Positions 16,650-26,305 of a DNA stretch of 64,000 nucleotides are shown piece after piece (the stretch's first letter is position 1; each line of letters opens with the position of its first letter). The notes under the pieces are model-generated. The model did not search any database. It was not told where the DNA came from and worked only from the letters and a program-made list of their open reading frames with translations. Position numbers and translations under genes: made by a program. Source of the stretch: Stenotrophomonas oahuensis (GTDB taxonomy: Bacteria > Pseudomonadota > Gammaproteobacteria > Xanthomonadales > Xanthomonadaceae); contig NZ_CP115541.1 of the NCBI RefSeq assembly GCF_031834595.1, positions 2,784,501 through 2,848,500 on the forward strand, written 5' to 3'.

Positions 16650-17623
16650 GCGGCCGCCTGCTGTGCGTCGAGCAGGCGCTGGAACGCCGGGCTCAGGTGT
16701 TCTTCAATGCCGTCTGCGGTGCGGGTGACAAAGCGTGCGGCGAGGTTGTGTTCGCCGGCGAAGGCCAGACCCTGCTCACGTCCCATCACGGTCAGGGCGG
16801 TGGCCCAGCCATCGGCATGCATCGCGTCGTCGGCGACGACGGTGACCGCCGCCGCGGCACGGGTCACCGGTGAACCCGTGCGCGGGTCCAGGGTGTGACT
16901 GTACTGCACGCCATCGGCGGCGTAGTGATGCCAGCGGTCACCCGACGTGGCGACGGCGAGGTCATTCAGCGCCAGCACGCGTGGCGGATGGTTGGCGGCT
17001 GCATCGGCTTCGGGTTCTGATTCCACCAGCACCCGCCACGGTTGGCCGTCGGGCTTGCTGCCATAGCCGTACAGTTCGCCGCCGACTTCCACCAGGGCCG
17101 CGCTGATGTCCTGCGTGCGCAGCCAGGCACTGACCGCATCCACGGCGAAGCCTTTGGCGATGGCAGAAAGATCCAGCTCCAACCCCCCGGGTTGGGTGAG
17201 CTGCTCGCCCTGCAGCGAAAGTCGTTGCCAGCCGCAGCGTGCACGGGTGGCGTCCAGTAAGGAAATGTCAGGCACTCGCCGCGCATGTGCATGGGCACCG
17301 AAACCCCACAGTGCGACCAGAGGCCCGACGGTCGGATCAAACGCACCGCCGCTGCGCGCGGCGATATCCAGTGCGGCACGCAGCACGTGGCCGAACGGTT
17401 CGGGCACCGATAACGCGGTGCCTGCAGGCGCGGCGTTGAAGCGGGAGATATCGCTGCCGGCTTCCCAGGTACTCATCTGCGCCACCACCGTATCCAGCTG
17501 CGCCTGGATGCCCGCATGCAGCGGGTGCAGGTCGCGGCTGGGCGTGGCCACCAGCGTGACCTGCCAGGTGGTGCCCATGGTGTGGCCACCAAGACGCGCG
17601 ATGTCGGGGGAAGCGAAGGTCAT
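16646..17623 (-). CDS. apbE: FAD:protein FMN transferase (ApbE family)
   Basis: A 325-residue enzyme that attaches FMN to Ser/Thr of target proteins. Family motifs in order: HTMGTTWQVTL, MSTWEAGSDISRFN, GGAFDPTVGPLVALWGFG, LDLSAIAKGFAVD, VEVGGELYGYG, SGDRWHHY, YSHTLDPRTGSPV. ATG 17623 was chosen because the in-frame extension upstream runs into REP sequence. No signal or lipoprotein peptide is visible, although most ApbE proteins act outside the cytoplasm. The stop overlaps the start of the diflavin reductase. The likely target is in the same cluster (see DUF2271). Confidence 0.88.
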   Translation of the reverse strand: MTFASPDIARLGGHTMGTTWQVTLVATPSRDLHPLHAGIQAQLDTVVAQMSTWEAGSDISRFNAAPAGTALSVPEPFGHVLRAALDIAARSGGAFDPTVGPLVALWGFGAHAHARRVPDISLLDATRARCGWQRLSLQGEQLTQPGGLELDLSAIAKGFAVDAVSAWLRTQDISAALVEVGGELYGYGSKPDGQPWRVLVESEPEADAAANHPPRVLALNDLAVATSGDRWHHYAADGVQYSHTLDPRTGSPVTRAAAAVTVVADDAMHADGWATALTVMGREQGLAFAGEHNLAARFVTRTADGIEEHLSPAFQRLLDAQQAAA

Positions 17624-17696
17624 GTGGATGCAGGTGTTGCCGGATGGTGCGGGGATGGTTCGGGGCGATTCGGGATGGTGCGGGATGTTGGGGAAC

Positions 17697-17770
17697 GTAG
17701 AGCCGGGCTTGCCCGGCTGCTGTTGGCGGATGGCTTGACGCGAAAAACAGCCGGGCAAGCCCGGCTCTAC
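17697..17770. repeat. Paired REP (GCCGGGC core) upstream of apbE
   Basis: GTAG at 17697 opens the first arm (to 17718) and the second arm closes with CTAC at 17770. It lies between the DUF4198 gene and apbE on the same strand, so it may interrupt or attenuate a shared transcript. Just beside it, 17638-17693 is an imperfect tandem array of CGGGATGGT-like units. Confidence 0.83.
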
Positions 17771-17855
17771 GGGTTTCACGGCGGCCGCCGGTCAGTAGGG
17801 GGTTTCACGGCCGCGGCAGCCGGGCCAGCATCAGCCCGGCATTCCTTCCGCGCGG

Positions 17856-18662
17856 TTACTGCGGCAAAACCTCAAGCGTCGCGACGTAATTCAACCGACG
17901 CGTCTTCGCCGGCTTCAGCGAGGTCTTCTTGTCTTCGCTGCTGGTTTCCAGCCAGTACATGCCAGCTTCCGGCCACGTGACCGAGAACTCGCCCTTCTTG
18001 TCGGTGGTCACTTTGATCTCGTCCTGCGCGTTGCGGTAACGCGTACCGCCGCGGACGATTTCCACGGCCAGGCCGGCGCGCGGCTTGCCGTCGACCAGAA
18101 TGCGGAACTTCGCCGCTTCACCGGCGGCGAGGTCGTTCGGGTGACCGACCGCCACCAGCTCGATGCCCTGCTTGGTTGGCTTCAGTGCGGTGTCGTTCGG
18201 GGTGCCGTTGGTGACGAAGGTTTCCACCCGGTTCACCGACTGCGCGACCTGCAGCTTCTTGGCCTTCTTCGGCACTTCGGTGGCGAAGGTGGCCGGGGTG
18301 CCGCGCCAGCGCTTGGGCTGGCCGTTCTCTTCCCACGTCGCCGACAGCCCGCTGTTGACCGAGGCCAGGCGGTAGGTGCCCTGCTGGGTCAGCTCCAGGT
18401 CGAACACGCTGCGGAACTTGCCGGTGGAGCCGTTCTGCGGCTGCACGGTGGTGCCGTCGGGAGCGGTGATGACGATGCTTTCCAGGCGCAGCGGCACGTG
18501 GTTGAAGTAGAACAGGTCATTGGACACCGCCGCATCGACGGTGATGGCCGGGTTGTTGCCGGCGATCACGGTCTGCGAGGGCAGCAGCCACGCCTTGTGA
18601 GCCAAGGCGGAGAACGGAAGTGCGGCAGCCAGGGCGGCGGCTAGGACAAGCGAGCGCTTCAT
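17856..18662 (-). CDS. DUF4198 domain periplasmic protein
   Basis: A 268-residue protein with signal peptide [21 protein letters not shown], then [12 protein letters not shown], the usual start of DUF4198 proteins. The fold is predicted as beta sandwiches ([22 protein letters not shown]). DUF4198 proteins are often annotated near metal-uptake receptors and are thought to lie in the periplasm; no activity is known. ATG 18662 has GGAG six bases upstream; an in-frame ATG at 18674 overlaps that site. It follows DUF2271 by 28 bases in the iron/flavin cluster. Confidence 0.85.
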   Translation of the reverse strand: MKRSLVLAAALAAALPFSALAHKAWLLPSQTVIAGNNPAITVDAAVSNDLFYFNHVPLRLESIVITAPDGTTVQPQNGSTGKFRSVFDLELTQQGTYRLASVNSGLSATWEENGQPKRWRGTPATFATEVPKKAKKLQVAQSVNRVETFVTNGTPNDTALKPTKQGIELVAVGHPNDLAAGEAAKFRILVDGKPRAGLAVEIVRGGTRYRNAQDEIKVTTDKKGEFSVTWPEAGMYWLETSSEDKKTSLKPAKTRRLNYVATLEVLPQ

Positions 18663-18690
18663 CAAAAACTCCATGTACGGATGAGGGATA

Positions 18691-19224
18691 TCAGGGCTTG
18701 ACCGACAGCGTCACCAGGCCCAGTTCGGTGCTGCCCTGCGCCTTTCCGGACTGCGGAGCAGTGGCCGGCCAGGTGAAGGGGATCTTGAGCAGTTCGCGGC
18801 CGCCGACTTCACGCACGGCTTCCACCACCAGAGTGTAGTTGCCCGGCGCCAGCGACTGTAGCGACGGGCCACGCCCGTCGGCCTTCTGCGAAGAGAACGA
18901 CAGCGCATGGTTACCGGCCGGACGTGTCGGCCCGGTGACGCCATCAACCGGCACGGTCAGCGTGCGGCCGCTCTTGCGCCACCACTGGCGCAGGTCCGGC
19001 AGCCACTTGGTGCCATGGCCCTCGGCGTTGCCGCTCTGCTGGTACCACACCGACAGATTGGCGGCGACCTTCTGGTCGGCCCCTTCCAGCCACACCGCGA
19101 CATACGGGCGGTGGTATTCGGCCACGTTGAGCTTGGGCACCTCGACGTTGATGTCCAGGGTGGTGGCATAGGCCGGCGAGGTGGCCAGCAGGCCGCTCAG
19201 GGCGATGGTCAGGGTAACGCGCAT
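18691..19224 (-). CDS. DUF2271 domain periplasmic protein, possible flavinylation target
   Basis: A 177-residue protein with a signal peptide ([20 protein letters not shown]). DUF2271 features include [28 protein letters not shown] and [11 protein letters not shown]. Residues around 93-104 read [12 protein letters not shown], close to the D-x-x-(S/T)-G-A-(S/T) motif that ApbE modifies, with Pro in place of Ala. DUF2271 genes are known to travel with PepSY, DUF4198 and apbE, as here. The protein may carry covalent FMN and relay electrons in the periplasm; this is inference. Confidence 0.84.
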   Translation of the reverse strand: MRVTLTIALSGLLATSPAYATTLDINVEVPKLNVAEYHRPYVAVWLEGADQKVAANLSVWYQQSGNAEGHGTKWLPDLRQWWRKSGRTLTVPVDGVTGPTRPAGNHALSFSSQKADGRGPSLQSLAPGNYTLVVEAVREVGGRELLKIPFTWPATAPQSGKAQGSTELGLVTLSVKP

Positions 19225-19245
19225 GGTGCGGCTCCGTAGGGCAGG

Positions 19246-19881
19246 TCAGTGGATGAGGATCAGGGCGATGAGCAGCGGCACCATCAGGCCCACGCCGACC
19301 AGCGGCCAGGTCATGCGGCGCTGGCGGGCATGCAGGTGCAGCAGGAACAGGCCGGTGATGCAGAACACCAGGCAGGCCACGGCAAAGATGTCCAGGAACC
19401 AGCCCCAGGCCGGCCCGGCATTGCGGCCCTTGTGCAGGTCGTTGAAGTACGACACCCAACCGCGCGCGGTGGATTCGTATTCCACCGAGCCGGTCTCGCG
19501 GTCGATGCTCAACCAGGCATCGCCGCCGGGGCGGGGCAGGGACAGATAGATTTCCTCCGGCGACCACTCGGCCGGCCGGCGGCCGATCGAGATGCCCAGT
19601 TCGCGGTCCAGCCATCGCGTGGCCGGGCGGGGGATGGGGGCGTTGCCGTCCTCGCGGTCACCGAGCTTGGCCAGCAGGTCGGCCGGCAGCTGCAGCTGCT
19701 GGTTGACCACCTGCGGGGTGGATTCGATCTTCGCCGCGTGGTTCAGGGTAAGGCCGGTAGCGGCGAACAGGATCATGCCAATCAGGCACACCGCCGAGCT
19801 GATCCAGTGCCACTGGTGCAGGGTGCGCAGCCAGAAGCCACGGGACTGTTGCTGCTGCACGCTGGAAGACGGGGTGGCCAA
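19246..19881 (-). CDS. PepSY-associated transmembrane protein
   Basis: A 211-residue inner-membrane protein. Segments near 24-45, about 162-180 and 187-205 are hydrophobic. It has the [32 protein letters not shown] start and the [12 protein letters not shown] motif of PepSY-TM proteins. Conserved His residues in the helices (HQWHW, NHA, LHKG, LLHLHA) could bind haem. It probably passes electrons across the membrane to DUF2271. The apparent start is TTG 19881; no ATG fits, and the Shine-Dalgarno is poor, so the start is uncertain. Confidence 0.84.
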   Translation of the reverse strand: MATPSSSVQQQQSRGFWLRTLHQWHWISSAVCLIGMILFAATGLTLNHAAKIESTPQVVNQQLQLPADLLAKLGDREDGNAPIPRPATRWLDRELGISIGRRPAEWSPEEIYLSLPRPGGDAWLSIDRETGSVEYESTARGWVSYFNDLHKGRNAGPAWGWFLDIFAVACLVFCITGLFLLHLHARQRRMTWPLVGVGLMVPLLIALILIH

Positions 19882-19920
19882 GGAGACGCGCTCGGGAATT
19901 CAGACGCGGATTAGACCATT

Positions 19921-19940
19921 GTTGAGAATGGTTCGCAATT
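19921..19940 (-). promoter_or_regulatory. Fur-like box upstream of the PepSY operon
   Basis: TTGAGAA-TGG-TTCGCAA (19922-19938) is a near-perfect inverted repeat of the same 7-3-7 form as the tonB Fur box at 29072, about 40 bases before the PepSY gene start. Confidence 0.5.
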
Positions 19941-19965
19941 GATGGGGTGTCCGGCCGCTGGCCGA

Positions 19966-20020
19966 CGCCCGACCAACGGTCGGGCGCTACCCATGGTAGG
20001 TGCCGACCGTTGGTCGGCAC
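19966..20020. repeat. Paired REP (GACCGTTGGTC core)
   Basis: The left palindrome ends in CTAC (19987-19990) and the right one starts GTAG (19996). Between the PepSY promoter and the 3' end of the receptor gene, 20 bases past the receptor stop. Confidence 0.82.
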
Positions 20021-20039
20021 GCCCGTGCAAACCGTTGCG

Positions 20040-22472
20040 TCAGAACTTCGCGTTCAACGAAATCCAATAACTACGACGCTGGTCCTTGGTCGCGTAATCA
20101 TCCACGCAGTTGAACTCGCTGTCGCTGATCAACACACACGACTGCGAGACGAAATCCTTGTCGAACAGGTTGTTCACCCGTGCATTCAAGGTCAGCCACT
20201 GGTTGATGTTCCAGCTGCCGCCCAGGTGGAAGATCGTGTAGTCCTCGTAGTAACGCACCTGCGAAGTGGCCACCCCACCCACATTGGTCACCAGCGTGTC
20301 GCGATACCGGTCATAGCGGCCTTCGCCGATCAGCGACAGGCTCACCGCGTCATTGATCTGCCAGTTCAGGCTGGCATTGGCCATGTGCTTGGCCGGGGTG
20401 GTGCTGCCGCCGACCGGCTTGCCCTTGTCCACGCCACTGGTCTGCTCGGACTTCGTGTACGTGTAGTTGCCGCGCAGCTGCAGGCTGTCTAGCAGATCCA
20501 CATGCGCCGCCGCTTCCACGCCGCGGGTTTCAGCCTTGTCGATGTTCACGCTCTGGCTGAAGGTGCTGTAGCCCAGCGCCGCCCAGCCCGGGCCGACGTC
20601 CACGCAGTAGCCGCTGCCGGCCGGGGCCACTTCGCAGTTCGGGAAGGTGCCGCCGCTGGCGATCTTGTCGTCGAACTTGTTGAGGAAGCCGGTGATATTG
20701 AAGCCCCAGCGCTCGCCCTCGTAGTACGAGGCGATTTCATAGTTGGTGCTGGTTTCCGGCTGCAGGTTCGGCGAACCCACCAGCGGCAGCACGCCCTGGC
20801 CACCGAAGCCGGTCACGCCGGGGAACAGCTGATCCGGACGCGGGGTCTTGTAGCCGGTGCTGACGCCACCCTTGAAGGTCCACGCGTCGCTGGCATTCCA
20901 CACCAGGTAGGCGCGCGGGCTGACATGGCTGCCGAAGATGTTGTGGTCGTCGTAGCGCACGCCCACGGTGGCAGTCAGCGCGTCGGTAAGCGCCCAGTTG
21001 TCCTCGGCGAACACCGACCACATGCGGTGCTGCTGCTTCACATTGTCACGGTAGCCGGCACCGTCCATGCCGAACACGCCGTCAATCATGTCGGTGTCGT
21101 TGTACTGGCCACCGACGGTCAGCTTGTGCGCGCCGAAGCTCATGTCCAGCATGGTGTCGAGCACGTAGCCTTCCAGTTCCATGGTGCGCAGCGGGCGCGG
21201 CAGGAACGCGTTCAGACGCGCGGCTTCGTCAGCATTGAGCGCGGTCAGCGCGTTGCCCCGACCCGCCGCACAGTAGTTGGCTGCGCCGGTACGGCGGCAG
21301 ACGTCGTTCCACAGGGTCTGCAGGTCGGCGCGCTCGTCCAGGGTCAGCGGCAGCGACCGGCCCAGGTTGTTACTGGTGGTGTGGGTCAGCGTGGTCTGCC
21401 AGGTGCCGAAGCCATAGCGCCCGGTGTGGCTCAGCGCCAGCTGGTCGCGCTCGTAGCGCTGGTAGGCGGTGTAACCCACGCGCGGCTGCACCACGCGGCG
21501 GGTGATGGTGCCGGTGCCGTTCGGGTTCGGAAGGGTGGCGTTGCCCACGCGCCACAGGCTGGCGGCGCTGTCCAGGGTGCCAGTCTGGCCTTCGCTGTTG
21601 TCGTACTTCTGGCGCGAGACGTCGTAGTCCAGCGACAGGTCGTGGTCGTCATTGATGTGGAAGGCCAGGCGCACGCCGGTGTTCCAGTTGGTGTTGGCCA
21701 CCGCCTTGCCGCCGCCACCGAAGCCGATGCTGCGTTCCCACAGCGTGCCATCCGGCAGGGTCAGCGCGTCCCATTCCGGGTTCGAGGCTTTGGCGTCGTA
21801 GTAGCTGCCGCGCACGGCCAGGTCCAGGCGCTCCTTCACCAGTGGGCCGGTCAGGTACACGTCGGTGGTGCGCGCGTCGCCGAACTGGTCGTCCTGCTGC
21901 ACGGTGAAACCCTGGGTGATCGAACCGTGCCAGCTGTCCTGGTTGCGGCGGGTGATGATGTTGATCACCCCGCCCATGGCGTCAGAGCCGTACAGCGTGG
22001 ACATCGGGCCGCGCACCACTTCGATGCGTTCAATCGCATCCAGCGGCGGCAGGTAGGCGAACTGGCCGCCGCCGAAGTTGTTCGGGTACAGCTGGCCAAC
22101 GTTGCTCTGGCGGCGACCGTCGATCAGCACCAGGGTGTATTCGGACGGCATGCCGCGCATCGAGATGGTGGCGCGGCCGTTCTTGTCGGTGGTTTCCATG
22201 CCGACGTCGATGCCTTCCACGTCGCGCAGGGCGTCGACCAGGCTGGTGTACGGGCGCTTGCTCAGTTCTTCGCGGCTGACCACGCTGATGCTGGCCGGGG
22301 CGTCGGTGATCTTCTGTTCGAAGCCCGAGGCGGTGACGACCACCTGGTCCAGGGTCTTGGGATCACCGGCGACATCGGCGGCAGCGAAGGCAGGAGCGCT
22401 CAGTGCGCTGAGCAGGGCGATGCTCAGCGAGCAGCGGGACAGGGACGTGCGACGACGATGGCGCTGGGCCAT
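20040..22472 (-). CDS. TonB-dependent siderophore-type receptor (FepA/CirA-like)
   Basis: An 810-residue outer-membrane receptor with a signal peptide to about APAFA and TonB box TLDQVVVTA. The plug domain has ADALRDVEGIDVG-like spacing, ISMRGMPSEYTLVLIDGRRQ, and ERIEVVRGPMSTLYGSDAMGGVINIITR. The barrel ends in SLNAKF with a C-terminal Phe. Two Cys pairs in the loops (CRRTGAANYC, CVLISDSEFNC) suggest disulfides. Ferric catecholate or a similar substrate is inferred from likeness to FepA/CirA. ATG 22472 has AAGGAA upstream. The adjacent PepSY-DUF2271-DUF4198-apbE set supports an iron role. Confidence 0.9.
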   Translation of the reverse strand: MAQRHRRRTSLSRCSLSIALLSALSAPAFAAADVAGDPKTLDQVVVTASGFEQKITDAPASISVVSREELSKRPYTSLVDALRDVEGIDVGMETTDKNGRATISMRGMPSEYTLVLIDGRRQSNVGQLYPNNFGGGQFAYLPPLDAIERIEVVRGPMSTLYGSDAMGGVINIITRRNQDSWHGSITQGFTVQQDDQFGDARTTDVYLTGPLVKERLDLAVRGSYYDAKASNPEWDALTLPDGTLWERSIGFGGGGKAVANTNWNTGVRLAFHINDDHDLSLDYDVSRQKYDNSEGQTGTLDSAASLWRVGNATLPNPNGTGTITRRVVQPRVGYTAYQRYERDQLALSHTGRYGFGTWQTTLTHTTSNNLGRSLPLTLDERADLQTLWNDVCRRTGAANYCAAGRGNALTALNADEAARLNAFLPRPLRTMELEGYVLDTMLDMSFGAHKLTVGGQYNDTDMIDGVFGMDGAGYRDNVKQQHRMWSVFAEDNWALTDALTATVGVRYDDHNIFGSHVSPRAYLVWNASDAWTFKGGVSTGYKTPRPDQLFPGVTGFGGQGVLPLVGSPNLQPETSTNYEIASYYEGERWGFNITGFLNKFDDKIASGGTFPNCEVAPAGSGYCVDVGPGWAALGYSTFSQSVNIDKAETRGVEAAAHVDLLDSLQLRGNYTYTKSEQTSGVDKGKPVGGSTTPAKHMANASLNWQINDAVSLSLIGEGRYDRYRDTLVTNVGGVATSQVRYYEDYTIFHLGGSWNINQWLTLNARVNNLFDKDFVSQSCVLISDSEFNCVDDYATKDQRRSYWISLNAKF

Positions 22473-22607
22473 GGCAGATTTCCTTGCAAAGGGTGCAAAC
22501 GCGGGAAGGCCGGGGCCGAAGGCCACAGCACGGAAACAAATCAGGGGAACAGGCGTGCGACCGCAGCGGTCGGGCCAGAGCGGCGCGAATGCGCCGGGTG
22601 CGGGCAA

Positions 22608-23027
22608 TCAGCCCTGGGGCGGTGCCTGGCCGCGCTGGACGCGCAGACCGGGAGCAGCAGGCAGCGGCGCAGCCGGTGCCGAATCGATGGCGGGAACAAC
22701 GTGCGGCGGCAGATCGGCCAGGGTGGCGATCAGCGCATCAAAAGATTCAACCGTGGGCGGATGCGGTTCGCGCTCGGCCTGGGCGATTGCCCGCGTGGTG
22801 GCGGCGCGTCGCAGCTTGGCCGGGGATTCCTCGGCCAGTTCGCCGCCGCGGCGGTCTTCTGCCGGCTGCTGCAGCGCGGTTGCGGCCGCGGTGGGGGCGT
22901 GGCCGAGCAGGGGCAACCCCGCTACCAGCATCGACGGCAGGGCCAGCCAGGCCAGCACCGTCGCCAACGCCGGGCGCTGCCCGCGCATGGCGGGGGCAAA
23001 GCAGCGGTGGCGGTGTGGGTGGCGCAC
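22608..23027 (-). CDS. Small proline/alanine-rich membrane-anchored protein
   Basis: A 139-residue protein: basic start, one hydrophobic segment (about 21-42, LATVLAWLALPSMLVAGLPLLG), then a proline/alanine-rich periplasmic tail. GTG 23027 is supported by AAGGA eight bases upstream. No recognised domain. It precedes a TonB-dependent receptor by about 135 bases on the same strand. A protein with the same plan (26306-26704) precedes the other siderophore receptor, which suggests a shared accessory role, not known to me. Confidence 0.6.
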   Translation of the reverse strand: MRHPHRHRCFAPAMRGQRPALATVLAWLALPSMLVAGLPLLGHAPTAAATALQQPAEDRRGGELAEESPAKLRRAATTRAIAQAEREPHPPTVESFDALIATLADLPPHVVPAIDSAPAAPLPAAPGLRVQRGQAPPQG

Positions 23028-23074
23028 GCAGGAGTCCTTTCAGGATGCGGCGCGGATTGTAGTGAGATTGAAAC

Positions 23075-23100
23075 TCAGATGCAAATAGGAATAATTTACA
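23075..23100 (-). promoter_or_regulatory. AT-rich, Fur-like promoter region
   Basis: An unusually AT-rich stretch (ATGCAAATAGGAATAATTTA) about 50-75 bases before the GTG start at 23027, in a strongly GC-rich setting. It resembles degenerate Fur sites but lacks good symmetry; the position upstream of an iron receptor unit makes Fur control plausible. Confidence 0.3.
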
Positions 23101-23109
23101 TCGACCCTG

Positions 23110-23133
23110 GTAGACGACGACCGTTGGTCGTCG
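23110..23133 (+). repeat. REP (GACCGTTGGTC core)
   Basis: A single GTAG-led palindrome, CGACGACC-GTT-GGTCGTCG, eight bases before the PiuC-type gene stop codon region (23142, minus strand). Confidence 0.78.
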
Positions 23134-23141
23134 CGCCTGTC

Positions 23142-23828
23142 CTACGTCTCGCTCCAGCGCCTCAGCAGGTTGTGATACACCCCGGTCAACTGCAGCACCG
23201 CCGACGCATCCGCCCCGGTGACGCGCAGGGTTTCAATCGCCGTATCCATCTCCAGCAGCGCCCGCCGCTGGCTGTCGTCGCGCACCATGCTCTGCACCCA
23301 GAAGAACGACGCCACCCGCGCACCGCGGGTGACCGCGCTGACCTTGTGCAGGCTGCTGGACGGATACAGCACCAGGTCACCGGCCGGCAGCTTCACTTCA
23401 TGCTCGCCATAGGTGTCGCTGATGATCAGTTCACCGCCGTCGTAGCTTTCGGGATCGGCCAGGAACAGCGTGCACGACACATCCGAACGCAGGTGGGTGA
23501 GCTGGCCATCCAGCTGCTGGCGCATCACTGCGCCATCGACATGAAAGCCATATTCGCCGCCGCCCTGGTAGCGGTTGAAGCGCGGCGGCAGGATCCGCAG
23601 CGGCAGTGCGGCGGCGAAGAACAGCGGATGCCGTTCCAGCGCCGCCAGCACGATGCGCCCCAGCTCGGCCTTGAGCGGGGATGCATCCGGCAACTGGTCG
23701 TTGCGTTTGACCTGCGCTCCCTGCACGCCGACCGTTTCGCGGCCGTCGGTCCAGTCAGCAGCGGCCAGGGCCTGCTGCAGATGGGCCAGTTCGTCGGGGC
23801 GCAGAACGTTCGGAACGTGCAGGAGCAT
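23142..23828 (-). CDS. PKHD-type Fe(II)/2-oxoglutarate dioxygenase (PiuC/YbiX-like)
   Basis: A 228-residue enzyme. The iron triad is H96 and D98 in GFHVDGAV plus H161 in SSSLHKV; R171 fits the 2-oxoglutarate salt bridge. The length and the [17 protein letters not shown] segment match the PKHD hydroxylase family (E. coli YbiX, Pseudomonas PiuC). It starts 11 bases after the stop of a siderophore receptor, the same pairing as fiu-ybiX in E. coli and piuA-piuC in Pseudomonas. The substrate is unknown but likely siderophore-related. Confidence 0.88.
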   Translation of the reverse strand: MLLHVPNVLRPDELAHLQQALAAADWTDGRETVGVQGAQVKRNDQLPDASPLKAELGRIVLAALERHPLFFAAALPLRILPPRFNRYQGGGEYGFHVDGAVMRQQLDGQLTHLRSDVSCTLFLADPESYDGGELIISDTYGEHEVKLPAGDLVLYPSSSLHKVSAVTRGARVASFFWVQSMVRDDSQRRALLEMDTAIETLRVTGADASAVLQLTGVYHNLLRRWSET

Positions 23829-23839
23829 GGCATGAGCCC

Positions 23840-26158
23840 TTAGAAGCGGTAATCCGCGCTGAGCAGGAAGCTGCGTGGCGCGCCCGGGGTGTAACGGTAC
23901 CCGCTCTTGTTGATCGCGGCCACGTAGTTCTTGTCGAACAGGTTGTAGCCGTTCAAACGCAGCGACAGGCGGTCATTGAAGGCGTACGAGATCACGGCGT
24001 CGTACACCGTGTACGACTTGGTGAACGCCGGCGTGCCTACCGCGCCATCGGTGCCACGGTGCATCTGCCCGGCATAGCGCACGCCACCGCCCACGGTCAG
24101 CCCGAACGGCAGCACGTAGGTGGTCCAGCCGGTGAAGGTTTCACCCGGGGTGTAGGTCAGGTTGCGGGTGCCGTCGGCGGCCACGTTCGCGCCTTCTTCC
24201 ACTTCGGTGTCGAGGTGGCTGTAGCCCGCCGACACCGACCAGTTGTCGGTGATGCGGCCGACGGTCGACACCTCAATGCCCTGCACCGACTTCTTGCCGG
24301 TCTGGGTCGGGTTGCCGGCGTCGTCCAGCACCTGGGTGTTGATCTCGTTGCTGACCTCGGTCTTGAACAGCGCGACGTTGAAGGCCAGCGCGTCATCCAG
24401 GAACGCCCACTTGGTGCCCACTTCAAAGGTCTTGGCCTTCTGCGGGTCCAGGCGCGGGTTGTCGGCGCTGCTGGCCGAGCTGCTCAGGGCGAAGTTGCTG
24501 CCGCCCGGTGGCTGCTGCGAGATGGCGTAGTTGGCGTACAGGCTGACCACGCTGCCCACCTTGTACACCGCGCCCAGCTTCCAGTTGAACAGCGTGTCCG
24601 AGTGTTCCAGCGACGGGTTGGCGATGACCGTGCCGGCCGGGTTGCTGCCGCAAGCCGGGCCGCGGCCGCCGCACACCGAGGCGCTTTCGTACTCGGTCTT
24701 GTAGTGGTCCGCACGCAGGCCGGCGGTCACCAGGAAGCTGTCACCGAACGCCAGGGTGTCGAACAGATACACCGACGAGGTGGTAGTCTTGCCGTAGCTG
24801 TTGGCACCGTTGTGCGCCCAGGTCAGGCCGGTGGCGTTCCAGTCCGGGTTGTACAGGTTGGCGGCCGACCAGGTGGTGCCGCCGGTGGCGGCCTGCCCGA
24901 AGCTTTCCAGTTCTTCGCGGGTGAACTCCAGGCCGGTGCTCAGGGTGTGACGCACTGCACCGGTAGCGAAATCGGCACGCAGGTTGAGCTGATCGGTGAG
25001 GATGGTGTTTTCCTGGTCCTTGAAGGTCGGCAGGCTGCGCGCGATCGTGTAGGTGTCCAGGTTGTTGCGGTCGGTGTAGCGGATGTTGCCGGTCGGTGCG
25101 CCGTTGGCCCCGCGGCTGCCGGTGCCCATGAAAGCGGTCAGCAGGTAGTCCTGCTCGGTGCGGCCCCAGCGTGCGGTGTTGGTCAGGCGCACGTTATCGT
25201 TGAAGTCATGCTCGAAGCGGAACGTGGCCATCTTCGCGGTGACATCGTCGTGGTCGGCGCGGGTGCCGTAGAAGTTTTCCGGATCCACCGGGTGCCCGGC
25301 CAGCTGTTCCAGTGTCGGCTGAGGGGTCCAGCCGGGCAGGCCCAGGGTCGGCACGCCGCCGTCGGGAATGTTGTCCTGGTCGACGTACAACAGGTTCAGG
25401 TAGTAGCGGGTGTTGGTACCCAGGCCGAAGCCCAGCGACGGCGCGATGCCCCAGCGCTTGTTGGTGACGTGGTCGCGGCCGGGTTGATCGTTGTCCTGCC
25501 ACATGGCGTTCAGGCGCAGCGCGCTGGTCGCGCCCAGGGTCTGGTTCCAGTCCGCGGTGGTGCGTGCCTGGTCGTCAGTGCCGACCGAGACGGTGCCGGC
25601 CAGCGAATCGTGCAGGTTGGCCTGCTTGCTGACCATGTTGATCGCACCGGTCGGCGCGGAACGGCCGTTGTCGGTGCCGGCCGGGCCCTTGCTCACTTCC
25701 ACCTGCTCGGTGTTGAACACATCGCGCGAGATCGAGCCGAGGTCGCGCACGCCATCCACGAAGATGCTGCTGGAGGTGTCGAAGCCACGCATGAAGATGC
25801 TGTCGCCGGTGTTGGTGTTGCCGTTCTCACCGACATAGAAGGTGCCCACGCCCGGGCTGTTGCGCAGCGCTTCGGTCAGGGTGGTGGCACCCTGCTGGTT
25901 GAACAGGTCGCTGGTGATCACCTGCACGGTCTGCGGGGTGTCCTGCAGGCTCTGGGTGAACTTGGGCGAGGACAGCTTCTCGGCCTTGTAGCCGCGCACG
26001 GCGTGCACGTCGATCTGGTCGAGGGTCTTGGCCGGATCGTTGGCGTCGGCCTGGGCGGCCAGCGGCATGGTGGCGAGGCTCAGGCCGGCGACCAGGCTGG
26101 CGGTGGCCAGGCCGGTGGCGCTGCGGGACGGGGAGGCGTGCTTGCGGCTCTTGATCAT
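23840..26158 (-). CDS. TonB-dependent catecholate siderophore receptor (Fiu/PiuA-like)
   Basis: A 772-residue outer-membrane receptor with a long signal sequence (to about PLAAQA) and TonB box [11 protein letters not shown]. The plug has [32 protein letters not shown], then [19 protein letters not shown] and [26 protein letters not shown]. The barrel ends [10 protein letters not shown]. This is the Fiu/BfrD subgroup, consistent with the PiuC-type gene downstream. Start ATG 26158 (MIKSRKHAS) was chosen from the signal peptide. A Fur-like box lies about 600 bases upstream, before the small gene that precedes it. Confidence 0.91.
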   Translation of the reverse strand: MIKSRKHASPSRSATGLATASLVAGLSLATMPLAAQADANDPAKTLDQIDVHAVRGYKAEKLSSPKFTQSLQDTPQTVQVITSDLFNQQGATTLTEALRNSPGVGTFYVGENGNTNTGDSIFMRGFDTSSSIFVDGVRDLGSISRDVFNTEQVEVSKGPAGTDNGRSAPTGAINMVSKQANLHDSLAGTVSVGTDDQARTTADWNQTLGATSALRLNAMWQDNDQPGRDHVTNKRWGIAPSLGFGLGTNTRYYLNLLYVDQDNIPDGGVPTLGLPGWTPQPTLEQLAGHPVDPENFYGTRADHDDVTAKMATFRFEHDFNDNVRLTNTARWGRTEQDYLLTAFMGTGSRGANGAPTGNIRYTDRNNLDTYTIARSLPTFKDQENTILTDQLNLRADFATGAVRHTLSTGLEFTREELESFGQAATGGTTWSAANLYNPDWNATGLTWAHNGANSYGKTTTSSVYLFDTLAFGDSFLVTAGLRADHYKTEYESASVCGGRGPACGSNPAGTVIANPSLEHSDTLFNWKLGAVYKVGSVVSLYANYAISQQPPGGSNFALSSSASSADNPRLDPQKAKTFEVGTKWAFLDDALAFNVALFKTEVSNEINTQVLDDAGNPTQTGKKSVQGIEVSTVGRITDNWSVSAGYSHLDTEVEEGANVAADGTRNLTYTPGETFTGWTTYVLPFGLTVGGGVRYAGQMHRGTDGAVGTPAFTKSYTVYDAVISYAFNDRLSLRLNGYNLFDKNYVAAINKSGYRYTPGAPRSFLLSADYRF

Positions 26159-26305
26159 GGGTAGGTGGTCTGGAAAGGGAAACGGATGCCAGGACGCGCG
26201 CACAGGCGGGGGAGCCATGCGCGTGGGGCGTGGGACAGCAGGAACGAAAGCAGGGAAAACGCCGGGCGCGGCCCGGGGCCGAGCGGTCAGGCGCGGCGCG
26301 ACAGA

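Noticed and set aside
20502..23843. 1113-codon open frame opposite the receptor and dioxygenase genes
   Set aside because: It spans three real genes on the other strand and has no domain; a GC-driven shadow frame.
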